Origin: Streptomyces finlayi
GTDB lineage: Bacteria > Actinomycetota > Actinomycetes > Streptomycetales > Streptomycetaceae
Direction: 5' to 3'
DNA: 64,000 nucleotides
NCBI RefSeq assembly: GCF_014216315.1
Contig: NZ_CP045702.1
Location: forward strand, 3,844,001-3,908,000
The stretch's first letter is position 1. Each line of letters opens with the position of its first letter. Under the pieces are notes generated by a model. That model was given only the letters and a program-made list of their open reading frames with translations. It did not search any database and was not told where the DNA came from. A program made the translations under genes and the position numbers. Positions 52,726-61,703 of the stretch are shown here, in pieces.

Positions 52726-54020
52726 GCACTCCCACCGAGGTGCGGGACGGCGGCCTGGACTCCGGCCGGTTCCCGGGCCCCACGCCCGTCGGCAAGCTCG
52801 CCCGCGGCATCCAGCGTGTCACTTCGGCAGCCCTGGGGCCGTACCAGAGCGCCGTCATCCGGATCGGCTTCTCCGCCACGTACCTGCTGTTCCTGCTGCG
52901 CGAGTTCCCGCACCGCCACGAGATGTACGGGCCCGACGGCCCGTGGCAGTGGGGCATGGCGGAACAGCTCATAGGGAACAACGGCGCCTTCACGGTGCTG
53001 ATGTGGTCGGACGGCACGGTGTGGTTCGAGAGCGTGTACGCGCTCGCGCTGGTGTCGGCCGCGCTCCTGATGGTCGGCTGGCGCAGCCGGACCATGTCCG
53101 TCCTCTTCATGGCCGGTGTGCTGTCCCTGCAGAACCGCAGCATCTTCATGGGCGACGGCGGCGACAACGTCATCCACCTGATGGCGATCTACCTCGTGCT
53201 GACCCGCTGCGCACAGGTGTGGTCGCTGGACGCGCGGCGTGCGGCGCGCAATGCGGCCAGGGCGGCGGACGGCCTGGCTCCGGTCCGGGACGTGGCGGGC
53301 CCGGTCCTCTGGGCCGTGCTCGGCCCCGTCCTCCTTGTGGCCACGCTCATGGGCGGTCTCGGCGACACGTACTGGCTGCCGGTCCTGCTGTGGGTGTTCT
53401 GGGTGGGCAACGGTGCCTGGTGGGCCGCGAACCGCTTCGCCCCGGACGGGGAGCCGCGCTCACTGCTCGACGTCCTGGCCAACCTCGCCCACAACGCCAC
53501 ACTCGTCGTGATCATGGCCGAGGTCTGCCTGATCTACGCGACGGCCGGCTGGTACAAGATCCAGGGAACGCGCTGGCAGGACGGTACGGCGCTCTACTAT
53601 CCGCTCAAGCTGGACTACTTCACGCCGTGGCCCGGGCTCTCGGGCATCCTCGCGTCCAGCGGCCTGGTGGTGATGGTGCTGACGTACGGCACGGTCCTCG
53701 TGCAGGTCGCCTTCCCGTTCACGCTGTTCAACCGGCGCGTCAAGAACGTGCTGCTGGTCGCCATGATCGGCGAGCACGCCGGGATCGCCGTGCTGCTCGG
53801 ACTGCCCTTCTTCTCCATGGCGATGATCGCCGCCGACGCGGTGTTCCTGCCGACGGTCTTCCTGGTGTGGCTGGGGGGCCGGGTCACGCTCACGCGGGAG
53901 AGGCTCTTCTCCCGTCGCCGTGGAGGACACGGCCCGGCGTCCGACCGCGAGCGGGCGGAGGAGGGCGAGGGGGAGGTCTCGCGGCAGCGTGGCGGCGCGG
54001 GTCATACGCTCGTCGGGTGA
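52722..54020 (+). CDS. HTTM domain membrane protein (vitamin K gamma-carboxylase-like)
   Basis: The product is 432 residues from GTG 52722 overlapping the DUF5819 stop. At least six membrane helices fall within the HTTM domain, homologous to the membrane part of vitamin K-dependent gamma-carboxylases. YKIQGTRWQDGTALYYPLKL matches a conserved family motif. The soluble C-terminal carboxylase part is absent. Any catalytic activity is unproven. The next gene overlaps by four bases. Confidence 0.85.
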   Translation: MSTPTEVRDGGLDSGRFPGPTPVGKLARGIQRVTSAALGPYQSAVIRIGFSATYLLFLLREFPHRHEMYGPDGPWQWGMAEQLIGNNGAFTVLMWSDGTVWFESVYALALVSAALLMVGWRSRTMSVLFMAGVLSLQNRSIFMGDGGDNVIHLMAIYLVLTRCAQVWSLDARRAARNAARAADGLAPVRDVAGPVLWAVLGPVLLVATLMGGLGDTYWLPVLLWVFWVGNGAWWAANRFAPDGEPRSLLDVLANLAHNATLVVIMAEVCLIYATAGWYKIQGTRWQDGTALYYPLKLDYFTPWPGLSGILASSGLVVMVLTYGTVLVQVAFPFTLFNRRVKNVLLVAMIGEHAGIAVLLGLPFFSMAMIAADAVFLPTVFLVWLGGRVTLTRERLFSRRRGGHGPASDRERAEEGEGEVSRQRGGAGHTLVG

Positions 54021-54730
54021 GCAGCGAGAACGGCACTACAGAGCCCCCTTCGAACGGGGCACCCGATCCGGCGGCGGAACCGGTCCAGTACGACGAGGGA
54101 TACGGGCCGGAGGTCGGCGTCGGGCCCCACCCGCTGCCGTGGCCCGAGGGGGAGCGGTACGACCCCGAGCTGCTCGCCCACGGAGACCGGCGCAACGTCG
54201 GCGACGCGTACCGGTACTGGACGCGGGAGGCGATCGTCGCCGATCTGGATCTGCGGCGGCACGACTTCCATGTGGCGGTGGAGAACTGGGGCCACGACTT
54301 CAATATCGGCTCGGTGGTGCGTACCGCGAACGCCTTCCTCGCGAAGGAGATCCACATCGTGGGCCGGCGGCGGTGGAACCGTCGGGGGGCGATGGTCACC
54401 GATCGTTACCAGCATGTGCGGCATCACCCCGACACGGCTGATCTGACCGCTTGGGCGGCGGCCGAGGGGCTGCCCATCATCGGCATCGACAACCTTCCCG
54501 GTGCGGTGCCCCTGGAGCGGACCGAGCTGCCGCGGCGCTGCGTCCTGCTCTTCGGGCAGGAGGGCCCGGGGCTCACGGAGGAGGCGCGTCAGCACGCGTC
54601 GATGGTGTGCTCGATCGCGCAGTTCGGATCGACTCGGTCGATCAACGCGGGGGCGGCGGCCGCGATTGCCATGCACGCGTGGGTGCAGCGGTACGCGGAC
54701 GTTCCGGAGCCGGGCGGTTCGGGGGGCTGA
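54017..54730 (+). CDS. SpoU/TrmH family RNA 2'-O-methyltransferase
   Basis: The product is 237 residues. After a polar N-terminus, the SPOUT fold shows NWGHDFNIGSVVRTANAF (motif 1), LLFGQEGPGL (motif 2) and STRSINAGAAAAIAMHAW (motif 3), which form the knotted SAM site. The target may be tRNA or rRNA ribose; it is not predictable. It is translationally coupled to the HTTM gene and followed by a bidirectional terminator. Confidence 0.92.
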   Translation: MSSENGTTEPPSNGAPDPAAEPVQYDEGYGPEVGVGPHPLPWPEGERYDPELLAHGDRRNVGDAYRYWTREAIVADLDLRRHDFHVAVENWGHDFNIGSVVRTANAFLAKEIHIVGRRRWNRRGAMVTDRYQHVRHHPDTADLTAWAAAEGLPIIGIDNLPGAVPLERTELPRRCVLLFGQEGPGLTEEARQHASMVCSIAQFGSTRSINAGAAAAIAMHAWVQRYADVPEPGGSGG

Positions 54731-54767
54731 GCGGGCCGTGGGTGCCGGTGCCGGGTGCCGGGGTGCC

Positions 54768-54810
54768 GGTGGGTGGGGAAGCCGGCGAGCCGCAGGCTTC
54801 CCCACCCACC
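54768..54810. terminator. Bidirectional terminator between the methyltransferase and paaN
   Basis: A perfect 16-bp stem (54768-54783 with 54795-54810) with an 11-base loop lies between the convergent genes. Confidence 0.9.
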
Positions 54811-54815
54811 CGGTT

Positions 54816-56516
54816 TCAGGCCTGGCGGCGGACCTCGATGACCCGGAAGCGGTTCGCGACGAACGCGCCGTCGCACAGTGCCGCGTTAGCCGCCGGGTTT
54901 CCACCCGAGCCGTGGAAGTCCGAGAAGGCAGCGGTCTGGTTGACGTACACCCCGCCGGTCAGGTTCAGCGAGAGCTGGGCCGACTCCTCGAAGCAGACCG
55001 TCTCCACCTCGCGCTCGACCTCCGGAGACGTGGTGTACGCGCCGACCGTCATCGCTCCCTTTTCGCGGATCGTGCGTCGCAGCAGGGCCAGCGCGTCCGC
55101 CGTCGAGACGACCGAGACCGCGAACGAGACCGGGCCGAAGCACTCCGACAGATAGGCCGCGCCGTCGTCCGCCTTGGTGCCGTCGAGCTTGACGATGACC
55201 GGCGTACGGACCACCGCGTCCGGGAAGTCGGGGTTGGCCACCGTGCGCGATGCCAGGGCCACCTCGCCGAGCTCCGCGGCGCCGTCCACCCGGGCCTTCA
55301 CGTCCGGGTTGACCAGGGCGCCCAGCAGGGCGCCGGCCCGGGCATCGTCGCCGAGCAGGCCGGTGACGGCGGCGGCGATGTCGGTGACCACGTCCTCGTA
55401 GGACTTGTCGCCCGCGTCCGTGGTGATGCCGTCGCGGGGGATCAGCAGATTCTGCGGGGTGGTGCACATCTGGCCGCTGTAGAGCGAGAGCGAGAAGGCC
55501 AGGTTGGCCAGCATGCCGCGGTAGTCGTCGGTGGAGTCGATGACGATCGTGTTGACTCCCGCCTTCTCCGTGTAGACCTGCGCCTGGCGGGCGTTGGCTT
55601 CCAGCCAGTCACCGAAGGCGGTCGACCCCGTGTAGTCGATGATCTTGATCTCGGGACGCAGTGCCAGGGTCTTGGCGATGCCCTCGCCCGGCCGCTCGGC
55701 CGCCAAGGCGATCAGGTTCGGGTCGAAACCTGCCTCGGTGAGGACCTCGCGTGCCAGCTGGACCGTGAGCGCCAGCGGAAGCACCGCGCGCGGGTGCGGC
55801 TTTACCAGGACCGGGTTTCCGGTGGCGAGGGAGGCGAAGATGCCCGGGTAGCTGTTCCAGGTGGGGAAGGTGTTGCAGCCGATCAGCAGCGAGATACCGC
55901 GACCCACCGCGGTGAACGACTTGCTCAGCTGGAGCGGGTCGCGCTTGCCCTGGGGCTTGGACCAGTCGGCGGTCCGCGGAGTGCGGACCTGCTCCGCGTA
56001 CGCGTACGCCACCGCCTCCATGCCGCGGTCCTGGGCGTGCGGGCCGCCCGCCTGGAACGCCATCATGAACGCCTGCCCGCTGGTGTGCATCACGGCGAGG
56101 GCCAGCTCATGGGTGCGTGCGCTGATCCGGGAGAGGATCTCCAGGCAGACCAGGGCCCTGGTCTCCGGTCCGGCCTCGCGCCAGGCGCCCATGCCCGCGC
56201 TCATGGCCGGCAGCAGGACGTCCAGATCGGCGTGGGGGTACTCGACGCCGAGGGCCGGCCCGTACGGAGAGGTCTCGCCGCCCGTCCAGCCGTCGGTGCC
56301 GGGCTGGCCGAGGTCGAGCCGGGTGTTCAGCACGGCGTCGAACGCGGCCTTGCCCTCGGCCGGGCCCAGGCTGCCGGGGGCACCGCCCTCGCCGTATGCC
56401 TTCGGGTGCTCGGGGTGCGGGGACCAGTAGGCGCGCGTACGCATGGCGTCGAGGGCCTGGTCGAGCGTCGGGCGATGGGTCTCGGACAGTTGCTGGGGGG
56501 AGAGCTCGGCGGCCAT
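54816..56516 (-). CDS. paaN: Phenylacetic acid degradation aldehyde dehydrogenase PaaN
   Basis: The product is 566 residues from ATG 56516. The aldehyde dehydrogenase fold has the catalytic Cys in YSGQMCTTPQN, the NAD-binding TGSTAFGDWL, and GNPVLVKPHPRAVLPL. The long N-terminus (about 1-120) is typical of PaaN, which in actinobacteria oxidises the ring-opened semialdehyde in place of PaaZ. The operator lies 54 bases upstream. Confidence 0.93.
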   Translation of the reverse strand: MAAELSPQQLSETHRPTLDQALDAMRTRAYWSPHPEHPKAYGEGGAPGSLGPAEGKAAFDAVLNTRLDLGQPGTDGWTGGETSPYGPALGVEYPHADLDVLLPAMSAGMGAWREAGPETRALVCLEILSRISARTHELALAVMHTSGQAFMMAFQAGGPHAQDRGMEAVAYAYAEQVRTPRTADWSKPQGKRDPLQLSKSFTAVGRGISLLIGCNTFPTWNSYPGIFASLATGNPVLVKPHPRAVLPLALTVQLAREVLTEAGFDPNLIALAAERPGEGIAKTLALRPEIKIIDYTGSTAFGDWLEANARQAQVYTEKAGVNTIVIDSTDDYRGMLANLAFSLSLYSGQMCTTPQNLLIPRDGITTDAGDKSYEDVVTDIAAAVTGLLGDDARAGALLGALVNPDVKARVDGAAELGEVALASRTVANPDFPDAVVRTPVIVKLDGTKADDGAAYLSECFGPVSFAVSVVSTADALALLRRTIREKGAMTVGAYTTSPEVEREVETVCFEESAQLSLNLTGGVYVNQTAAFSDFHGSGGNPAANAALCDGAFVANRFRVIEVRRQA

Positions 56517-56569
56517 GACGGACCAACTCCTCATCGAGCTGGGCAGGGACGGGCGGACGGAGTTAGAGT

Positions 56570-56588
56570 AACCGAACGATCGGTCGGG
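56570..56588. promoter_or_regulatory. PaaR-type operator at paaN/paaR
   Basis: AACCGAACGATCGGTCGGG lies between divergent paaN (54 bases) and the TetR gene (51 bases) and so can control both. A TGTGGACAA (DnaA box, inverted) is at 56609-56617. Confidence 0.75.
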
Positions 56589-56639
56589 GCAAGGGCCCCC
56601 GAGCAACCTGTGGACAACTCATGGGGGAGGATCGCGGGC

Positions 56640-57233
56640 ATGACTACGGCCAAGCGGGACACGTACACGCCTGAGACGCTCCTCACCGTGGCCGTCCGTG
56701 TCTTCAACGAGCGTGGCTACGACGGCACCTCGATGGAACACCTCTCCAAGGCGGCCGGCATCTCCAAGTCGTCCATCTATCACCACGTGAGTGGCAAGGA
56801 AGAGCTGCTGAGGCGGGCCGTCAGCCGGGCGCTCGACGGGCTCTTCGCGATTCTCGACGAGCCCGGCGCGATGCGCGGGCGCACGATCGAGCGGGTCGAG
56901 TACGTGACGCGCCGGACCGTCGAGGTGCTGACGACCGAGCTGCCCTACGTCACGCTGCTGCTGCGCGTGCGGGGCAACACGAAGACCGAGCGCTGGGCGC
57001 TGGAGCGCCGCCGCGAGTTCGACCAGCGGGTGTCGGAGCTGCTCAAGGCGGCGGTGGCGGACGGCGATCTGCGCGCCGACGTCGACATACGCCTGGCCAC
57101 GCGGCTGCTCTTCGGGATGGTGAACTCCCTGGTCGAGTGGTACCGCCCGCACCCCGGCGGCTCCGCCGAGGCGGAGCAGCTGGCGGACACGGTGGTCCAG
57201 CTGGCCTTCGAGGGGATGCGGGTCACTCGCTGA
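56640..57233 (+). CDS. paaR: TetR family repressor, PaaR-like
   Basis: The product is 197 residues. N-terminal TetR HTH (about 10-56: FNERGYDGTSMEHLSKAAGI then SKSSIYHHVSGKEEL) and a C-terminal ligand domain with REFDQRVSELL. ATG 56640 follows GGGGGAGG. Divergent from paaN with a shared operator, it is the likely regulator of the paa genes, with phenylacetyl-CoA as the expected ligand from known PaaR proteins. It overlaps the bkdR 3' end by 11 bases. Confidence 0.9.
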   Translation: MTTAKRDTYTPETLLTVAVRVFNERGYDGTSMEHLSKAAGISKSSIYHHVSGKEELLRRAVSRALDGLFAILDEPGAMRGRTIERVEYVTRRTVEVLTTELPYVTLLLRVRGNTKTERWALERRREFDQRVSELLKAAVADGDLRADVDIRLATRLLFGMVNSLVEWYRPHPGGSAEAEQLADTVVQLAFEGMRVTR

Positions 57234-57762
57234 CCAGGCCCTGGGCCAGATCCGTCGGGCGGTCCGGCCCCGGCCCCAGGTCGGTCTCCTCGAACACCAG
57301 CAGGGTGCGGGTGGAGAGCACCTCGGGGATGGACTGGATCCTGGTCAGGACCAGTTCGCGCAGCGCCCGGTTGTCCGGGGTGTGGACCAGGAGCAGTACG
57401 TCGAAATCGCCGCTCACCAGCGCGATGTGCGTGGCTCCCGGGAGTGCCTGGAGCTGTTCGCGCACCGTGCGCCACGAATTCTGGACGATCTTGAGCGTGA
57501 TGTACGCGGAGGCGCCCTGCCCCGCCCGCTCATGGTCCACCCGTGCGCTGAAGCCACGGATCACGCCGTCCTCCACGAGCCGGTTGATGCGGGCGTAGGC
57601 GTTGGCGCGCGAGACGTGGACGCGGTCGGCGACCGACCGTATCGAGGCGCGGCCGTCCGAACGCAGGATGCGGAGGATGTCGCGGTCGATGGCATCGAGC
57701 GGTCTGGCGGGCGGAAGAGGGCCCGGGTCCTCGCCCCTCTCGGCCATTTGTTCAGACGCCAT
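57223..57762 (-). CDS. bkdR: Lrp/AsnC family regulator, BkdR-like
   Basis: The product is 179 residues from ATG 57762 (GGGAGG upstream); M at 57747 is an alternative. An N-terminal HTH (LDAIDRDILRILRSDGRASI then RSVADRVHVSRANAYARINR) and a C-terminal RAM domain (VSGDFDVLLLVHTPDNRALR) are visible. Divergent from bkdABC, this is the arrangement of bkdR in S. coelicolor, where it controls branched-chain keto acid dehydrogenase genes. Confidence 0.92.
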   Translation of the reverse strand: MASEQMAERGEDPGPLPPARPLDAIDRDILRILRSDGRASIRSVADRVHVSRANAYARINRLVEDGVIRGFSARVDHERAGQGASAYITLKIVQNSWRTVREQLQALPGATHIALVSGDFDVLLLVHTPDNRALRELVLTRIQSIPEVLSTRTLLVFEETDLGPGPDRPTDLAQGLVSE

Positions 57763-57780
57763 CTCCCCGTACCTCCCTGT

Positions 57781-57829
57781 TGTGGACGACCTGCGCCTAT
57801 CCCAGGCTGTGGAGAACCGTTTGTCCACA
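57781..57829. promoter_or_regulatory. DnaA-box cluster in the bkdR-bkdA intergenic region
   Basis: TTGTCCACA is perfect at 57821-57829. TGTGGAGAA at 57808-57816 and TGTGGACGA at 57781-57789 each have one mismatch in inverted orientation. Confidence 0.5.
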
Positions 57830-57863
57830 GGCTGACGGCGCCTGTAGCCAAACTGCCGCCGCG

Positions 57864-57880
57864 ACCGAACAATCGGTAGG
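57864..57880. promoter_or_regulatory. PaaR-like operator upstream of bkdA (weaker copy)
   Basis: ACCGAACAATCGGTAGG differs by two bases from the corresponding part of the paaN operator. It lies 92 bases upstream of bkdA. It could bind the TetR protein encoded 600 bases away. Confidence 0.5.
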
Positions 57881-57972
57881 TGAGGCGCACCACAACCGCG
57901 CCTCCCTTACCCCTCGACATTTCGACATATTTCGACACCCTCGATCTACCTCGATGCCAGGAGGTGCTTGTC

Positions 57973-59133
57973 ATGACGGTCCAAGAGCTGCCCGGCGCGG
58001 CTGCCTACCGGCCCACGCCGCCCCCGGCCTGGAAGCCGCTCACAGACCCGGCGCCACTGCTCCCGGACGCGGAGCCGTACCGCGTGCTCGGCACGGACGC
58101 GGCGGCCGACGCGGACCCCGCTCTGCTGCTGCGGCTCTACACCGAGCTGGTGCGCGGTCGCCGCTACAACGCGCAGGCCACGGCCCTGACCAAGCAGGGC
58201 AGGCTCGCCGTCTACCCGTCGAGCACCGGGCAGGAGGCATGCGAGATAGCGGCCGCGCTCGTGCTGGAGGAGCAGGACTGGCTCTTCCCCAGTTACCGCG
58301 ACACCCTCGCGGCCGTCGCACGCGGACTCGACCCCGTCGAGGCACTGACCCTTCTGCGCGGCGACCGGCACACCGGATACGACCCGCGCGAGCATCGCAT
58401 CGCCCCGCTCTGCACCCCGCTCGCCACCCAGCTGCCGCATGCCGTGGGTCTGGCCCACGCCGCGCGCCTCAAGGGCGACGACGTGGTCGCCCTCGCGATG
58501 GTCGGCGACGGCGGTACCAGTGAGGGCGACTTCCACGAGGCGCTGAACTTCGCGGCCGTCTGGCGTGCCCCGGTCGTCTTCTTCGTACAGAACAACGGCT
58601 TCGCGATCTCCGTCCCGCTGGCCAAGCAGACCGCGGCGCCCTCCCTGGCCCACAAGGCCATCGGATACGGGATGCCCGGCCGGCTGGTCGACGGCAACGA
58701 CGCGGCCGCCGTGCACCAGGTGCTCGGTGAGGCGGTGTCCCGCGCCCGGCGTGGTGAGGGACCGACGCTCGTCGAGGCCGTCACCTACCGGATGGAAGCC
58801 CACACGAACGCCGACGACGCCACGCGGTACCGCGTCGACAGCGAGGTCGAGGCATGGCGGGCTCACGACCCGATCCGGCTTATGGAGCGGGAGCTGACCG
58901 GGCGCGGACTGCTCGACGAGGGCGGCATCGTGGCGGCGAAGGAGGCGGCGGACGTGATGGCCGCCGGACTGCGGGAGCGGATGAACGCCGATCCGGTGCT
59001 CGATCCCATGAGCCTGTTCACGCACGTGTACGCGGAGCAGACGGAGCAGCTGCGCGAGCAGGCGGCGCGCCTGCGCGTCGAGCTGGACGCCGAGCACGAC
59101 CAGCACGACGACGACCCGGAGGAACGGCGATGA
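57973..59133 (+). CDS. bkdA: Branched-chain alpha-keto acid dehydrogenase E1 alpha subunit
   Basis: The product is 386 residues from ATG 57973, which has AGGAGGTG eight bases upstream. The thiamine diphosphate motif GDGGTSEGDFHEALNFAAVW and the following NN are intact, and YRMEAHTNADD resembles the phosphorylation-loop region of E1 alpha. With BkdB it decarboxylates branched-chain (or aryl) keto acids. It overlaps bkdB by four bases. Confidence 0.95.
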   Translation: MTVQELPGAAAYRPTPPPAWKPLTDPAPLLPDAEPYRVLGTDAAADADPALLLRLYTELVRGRRYNAQATALTKQGRLAVYPSSTGQEACEIAAALVLEEQDWLFPSYRDTLAAVARGLDPVEALTLLRGDRHTGYDPREHRIAPLCTPLATQLPHAVGLAHAARLKGDDVVALAMVGDGGTSEGDFHEALNFAAVWRAPVVFFVQNNGFAISVPLAKQTAAPSLAHKAIGYGMPGRLVDGNDAAAVHQVLGEAVSRARRGEGPTLVEAVTYRMEAHTNADDATRYRVDSEVEAWRAHDPIRLMERELTGRGLLDEGGIVAAKEAADVMAAGLRERMNADPVLDPMSLFTHVYAEQTEQLREQAARLRVELDAEHDQHDDDPEERR

Positions 59134-60161
59134 CGACCGCAGCGGCGGTTCCCGGCACGCAGTCGGGGAAGGCCAAGCCGGCCACCATGGCGCAGGCCCT
59201 CGGGCGTGCGCTGCGCGACTCGATGGCCGAGGACCCTTCGGTCCATGTCCTCGGTGAGGACGTCGGCACGCTCGGCGGGGTCTTCCGGATCACCGACGGC
59301 CTGGCCAAGGAGTTCGGCGACGACCGTTGTACGGACACTCCGCTGGCCGAGGCGGGAATCCTGGGCGCGGCGGTCGGCATGGCGATGTACGGGCTGCGGC
59401 CCGTGGTCGAGATGCAGTTCGACGCCTTCGCCTATCCGGCGTTCGAGCAGCTGATCAGCCATGTCGCCAAGATGCGCAACCGGACCCGGGGCGCCATGCC
59501 GCTGCCGATCACGGTGCGGGTGCCGTACGGCGGCGGAATCGGCGGGGTCGAGCACCACAGCGACTCCTCCGAGGCGTACTACATGGCCACGCCAGGTCTG
59601 CACGTCGTCACACCGGCCACGGTCGATGACGCCTACGGGTTGCTGAGGGCGTCGATCGCCTCCGACGACCCGGTGATCTTCCTGGAGCCGAAGCGGCTGT
59701 ACTGGTCGAAGGCGGCCTGGTCGCCGGAGGCCCCGGCGCCGGTCGAGCCGATCGGACGGGCGGTCGTACGGCGTTCCGGACGCAGCGCGACGCTCATCAC
59801 GTACGGGCCGTCCCTGCCGGTCTGCCTGGAGGCGGCGGAGGCCGCGGTGGCCGAGGGCTGGGACCTCGAAGTCGTGGACCTGCGCTCGTTGGTGCCGTTC
59901 GACGACGAGACCGTCGCCGCGTCCGTTCGGCGTACGGGGCGGGCCGTGGTCGTCCATGAGTCCTCCGGATTCGGCGGCCCCGGCGGGGAGATCGCCGCGC
60001 GGGTCACCGAGCGGTGCTTCCACCATCTGGAGGCGCCGGTGCTGAGGGTCGCCGGATTCGACATCCCGTATCCGGCGCCGATGCTGGAGCGGCACCATTT
60101 GCCGGGAGTGGACCGGGTGCTCGACGCGGTGGCCCGTCTGCAGTGGGAGGCGGACAGCTGA
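59130..60161 (+). CDS. bkdB: Branched-chain alpha-keto acid dehydrogenase E1 beta subunit
   Basis: The product is 343 residues. LGEDVGTLGGVFRITDGL, DTPLAEAGILGAAVGMAMYG and PYGGGIGGVEHHSDSSEAYY are canonical E1 beta motifs. The C-terminal transketolase domain (VDLRSLVPFDDE) is complete. Both ends overlap neighbours, so the three subunits are coupled. Confidence 0.96.
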   Translation: MTTAAAVPGTQSGKAKPATMAQALGRALRDSMAEDPSVHVLGEDVGTLGGVFRITDGLAKEFGDDRCTDTPLAEAGILGAAVGMAMYGLRPVVEMQFDAFAYPAFEQLISHVAKMRNRTRGAMPLPITVRVPYGGGIGGVEHHSDSSEAYYMATPGLHVVTPATVDDAYGLLRASIASDDPVIFLEPKRLYWSKAAWSPEAPAPVEPIGRAVVRRSGRSATLITYGPSLPVCLEAAEAAVAEGWDLEVVDLRSLVPFDDETVAASVRRTGRAVVVHESSGFGGPGGEIAARVTERCFHHLEAPVLRVAGFDIPYPAPMLERHHLPGVDRVLDAVARLQWEADS

Positions 60162-61612
60162 TGGCTCAGGTGCTGGAATTCAAGCTGCCGGACCTCGGTG
60201 AGGGGCTGACCGAGGCGGAGATCGTGCGCTGGCTGGTGGAGGTCGGCGATGTCGTCGCCATCGACCAGCCCGTCGTCGAGGTCGAGACGGCCAAGGCGAT
60301 GGTGGAGGTGCCGTGTCCCTACGGGGGCGTGGTGACGGCGCGGTTCGGCGAGGAGGGAACGGAACTTCCGGTCGGAGCACCGCTGCTCACGGTGGCGGTC
60401 GGTTCCCCGGAGTCCGGGGCGGGCTCCGCCACGGGATCGGGGACCGGGGCAGGGGCGAACGGTTCCGGCTCTCATTCCGGTTCCGGTTCCGGTTCGGACG
60501 GGGCCGAGTCGTCGGGCAACGTGCTGGTGGGTTACGGCACGGGGGCGCCGGCGGCACGTCGCCGCCGGGTCCGTCCGGAGTCGGTCTCGGCGCGGCCCGT
60601 GGCGCCCGAGCGGGCTCCCGCCGCCGCGGGTGCCGCCTCTCCCGCCGTCGCCGGACAAGAGGTGCGAGGGCCGGTGGCCGTTGTCTCGCCCCTCGTACGC
60701 AAGCTTGCCCGGCAGCACGACATCGATCTGCGGCGGGTGGCGGGGTCGGGGCGTGACGGGCTGATTCTGCGCGCCGACGTCGAGGCCGCGATCCGCGCGG
60801 CGACGGAGCGGACGGCCGCGGATGCCGCTGGGACGGGCGCACCCGTGGCGGCTCCGGTGGTCGCTGCGGCGCCCGGTGCCGGCTCGGCGCCACGGTCCGG
60901 GCTCGGTGCCGCCGAAGAGCGGGTTCCGTTGCGCGGGGTACGCGGCGCGGTGGCCGACAAGTTGTCGCGCAGCCGGCACGAGATCCCGGACGCGACGTGC
61001 TGGGTCGACGCCGACGCCACGGAACTGATGGCGGCCCGCGCGGCGATGAACGGTGCCGGCGGTCCGTCCGCGGGCCCCAAGGTGTCCGTGCTCGCGCTGC
61101 TGGCCCGTATCTGCACGGCGGCCCTGGCCAAGTTCCCCGAGCTCAACTCGACGGTGGACCCGGCCGCGCGGGAGATCGTGCGGCTCCGCGACATCCACCT
61201 GGGCTTCGCCGCCCAGACGGAACGCGGACTGGTCGTGCCGGTCGTCCGGGACGCGCAGTACCGGAACGTGGACTCGATCGGCGCCGAGATCGCTCGGCTG
61301 ACCGAATCGGCCCGTACGGGGAAGCTGACGCCGGCCGAGCTGACCGGTGGCACGTTCACGCTGAACAACTACGGAGTGTTCGGGGTCGACGGTTCGACAC
61401 CGATCATCAACCATCCGGAAGCGGCGATGCTGGGCGTCGGCCGGATCATGCCCAAGCCGTGGGTGCACGGGGGCGAACTGGCCGTACGCCAGGTCGTGCA
61501 GCTCTCGCTCACCTTCGACCACCGGGTCTGTGACGGAGGCACGGCGGGCGGGTTCCTCCGGTACGTTGCGGACTGCGTGGAACAGCCGGCGGTGCTGCTG
61601 CGCACCCTGTAG
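60161..61612 (+). CDS. bkdC: Dihydrolipoamide acyltransferase (E2) of the bkd complex
   Basis: The product is 483 residues. A single lipoyl domain (1-80) has the lipoylated Lys45 in VETAKAMVE. It is followed by a Gly/Ser linker, a peripheral subunit-binding domain (about 175-215; VSPLVRKLARQHDIDL), a second Ala-rich linker, and the catalytic domain (about 250-480) with FDHRVCDGG. The start shares one base with the bkdB stop. An E3 gene is not in the operon. Confidence 0.96.
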   Translation: MAQVLEFKLPDLGEGLTEAEIVRWLVEVGDVVAIDQPVVEVETAKAMVEVPCPYGGVVTARFGEEGTELPVGAPLLTVAVGSPESGAGSATGSGTGAGANGSGSHSGSGSGSDGAESSGNVLVGYGTGAPAARRRRVRPESVSARPVAPERAPAAAGAASPAVAGQEVRGPVAVVSPLVRKLARQHDIDLRRVAGSGRDGLILRADVEAAIRAATERTAADAAGTGAPVAAPVVAAAPGAGSAPRSGLGAAEERVPLRGVRGAVADKLSRSRHEIPDATCWVDADATELMAARAAMNGAGGPSAGPKVSVLALLARICTAALAKFPELNSTVDPAAREIVRLRDIHLGFAAQTERGLVVPVVRDAQYRNVDSIGAEIARLTESARTGKLTPAELTGGTFTLNNYGVFGVDGSTPIINHPEAAMLGVGRIMPKPWVHGGELAVRQVVQLSLTFDHRVCDGGTAGGFLRYVADCVEQPAVLLRTL

Positions 61613-61703
61613 CGGCGGTGGTGTGGGCCGCGCGGGACCGGGCCGGCGGGTACGTCAGGTCCCTGGGGGATCAGCCGGGACGGGGTACACGCATACTCGG
61701 TGC

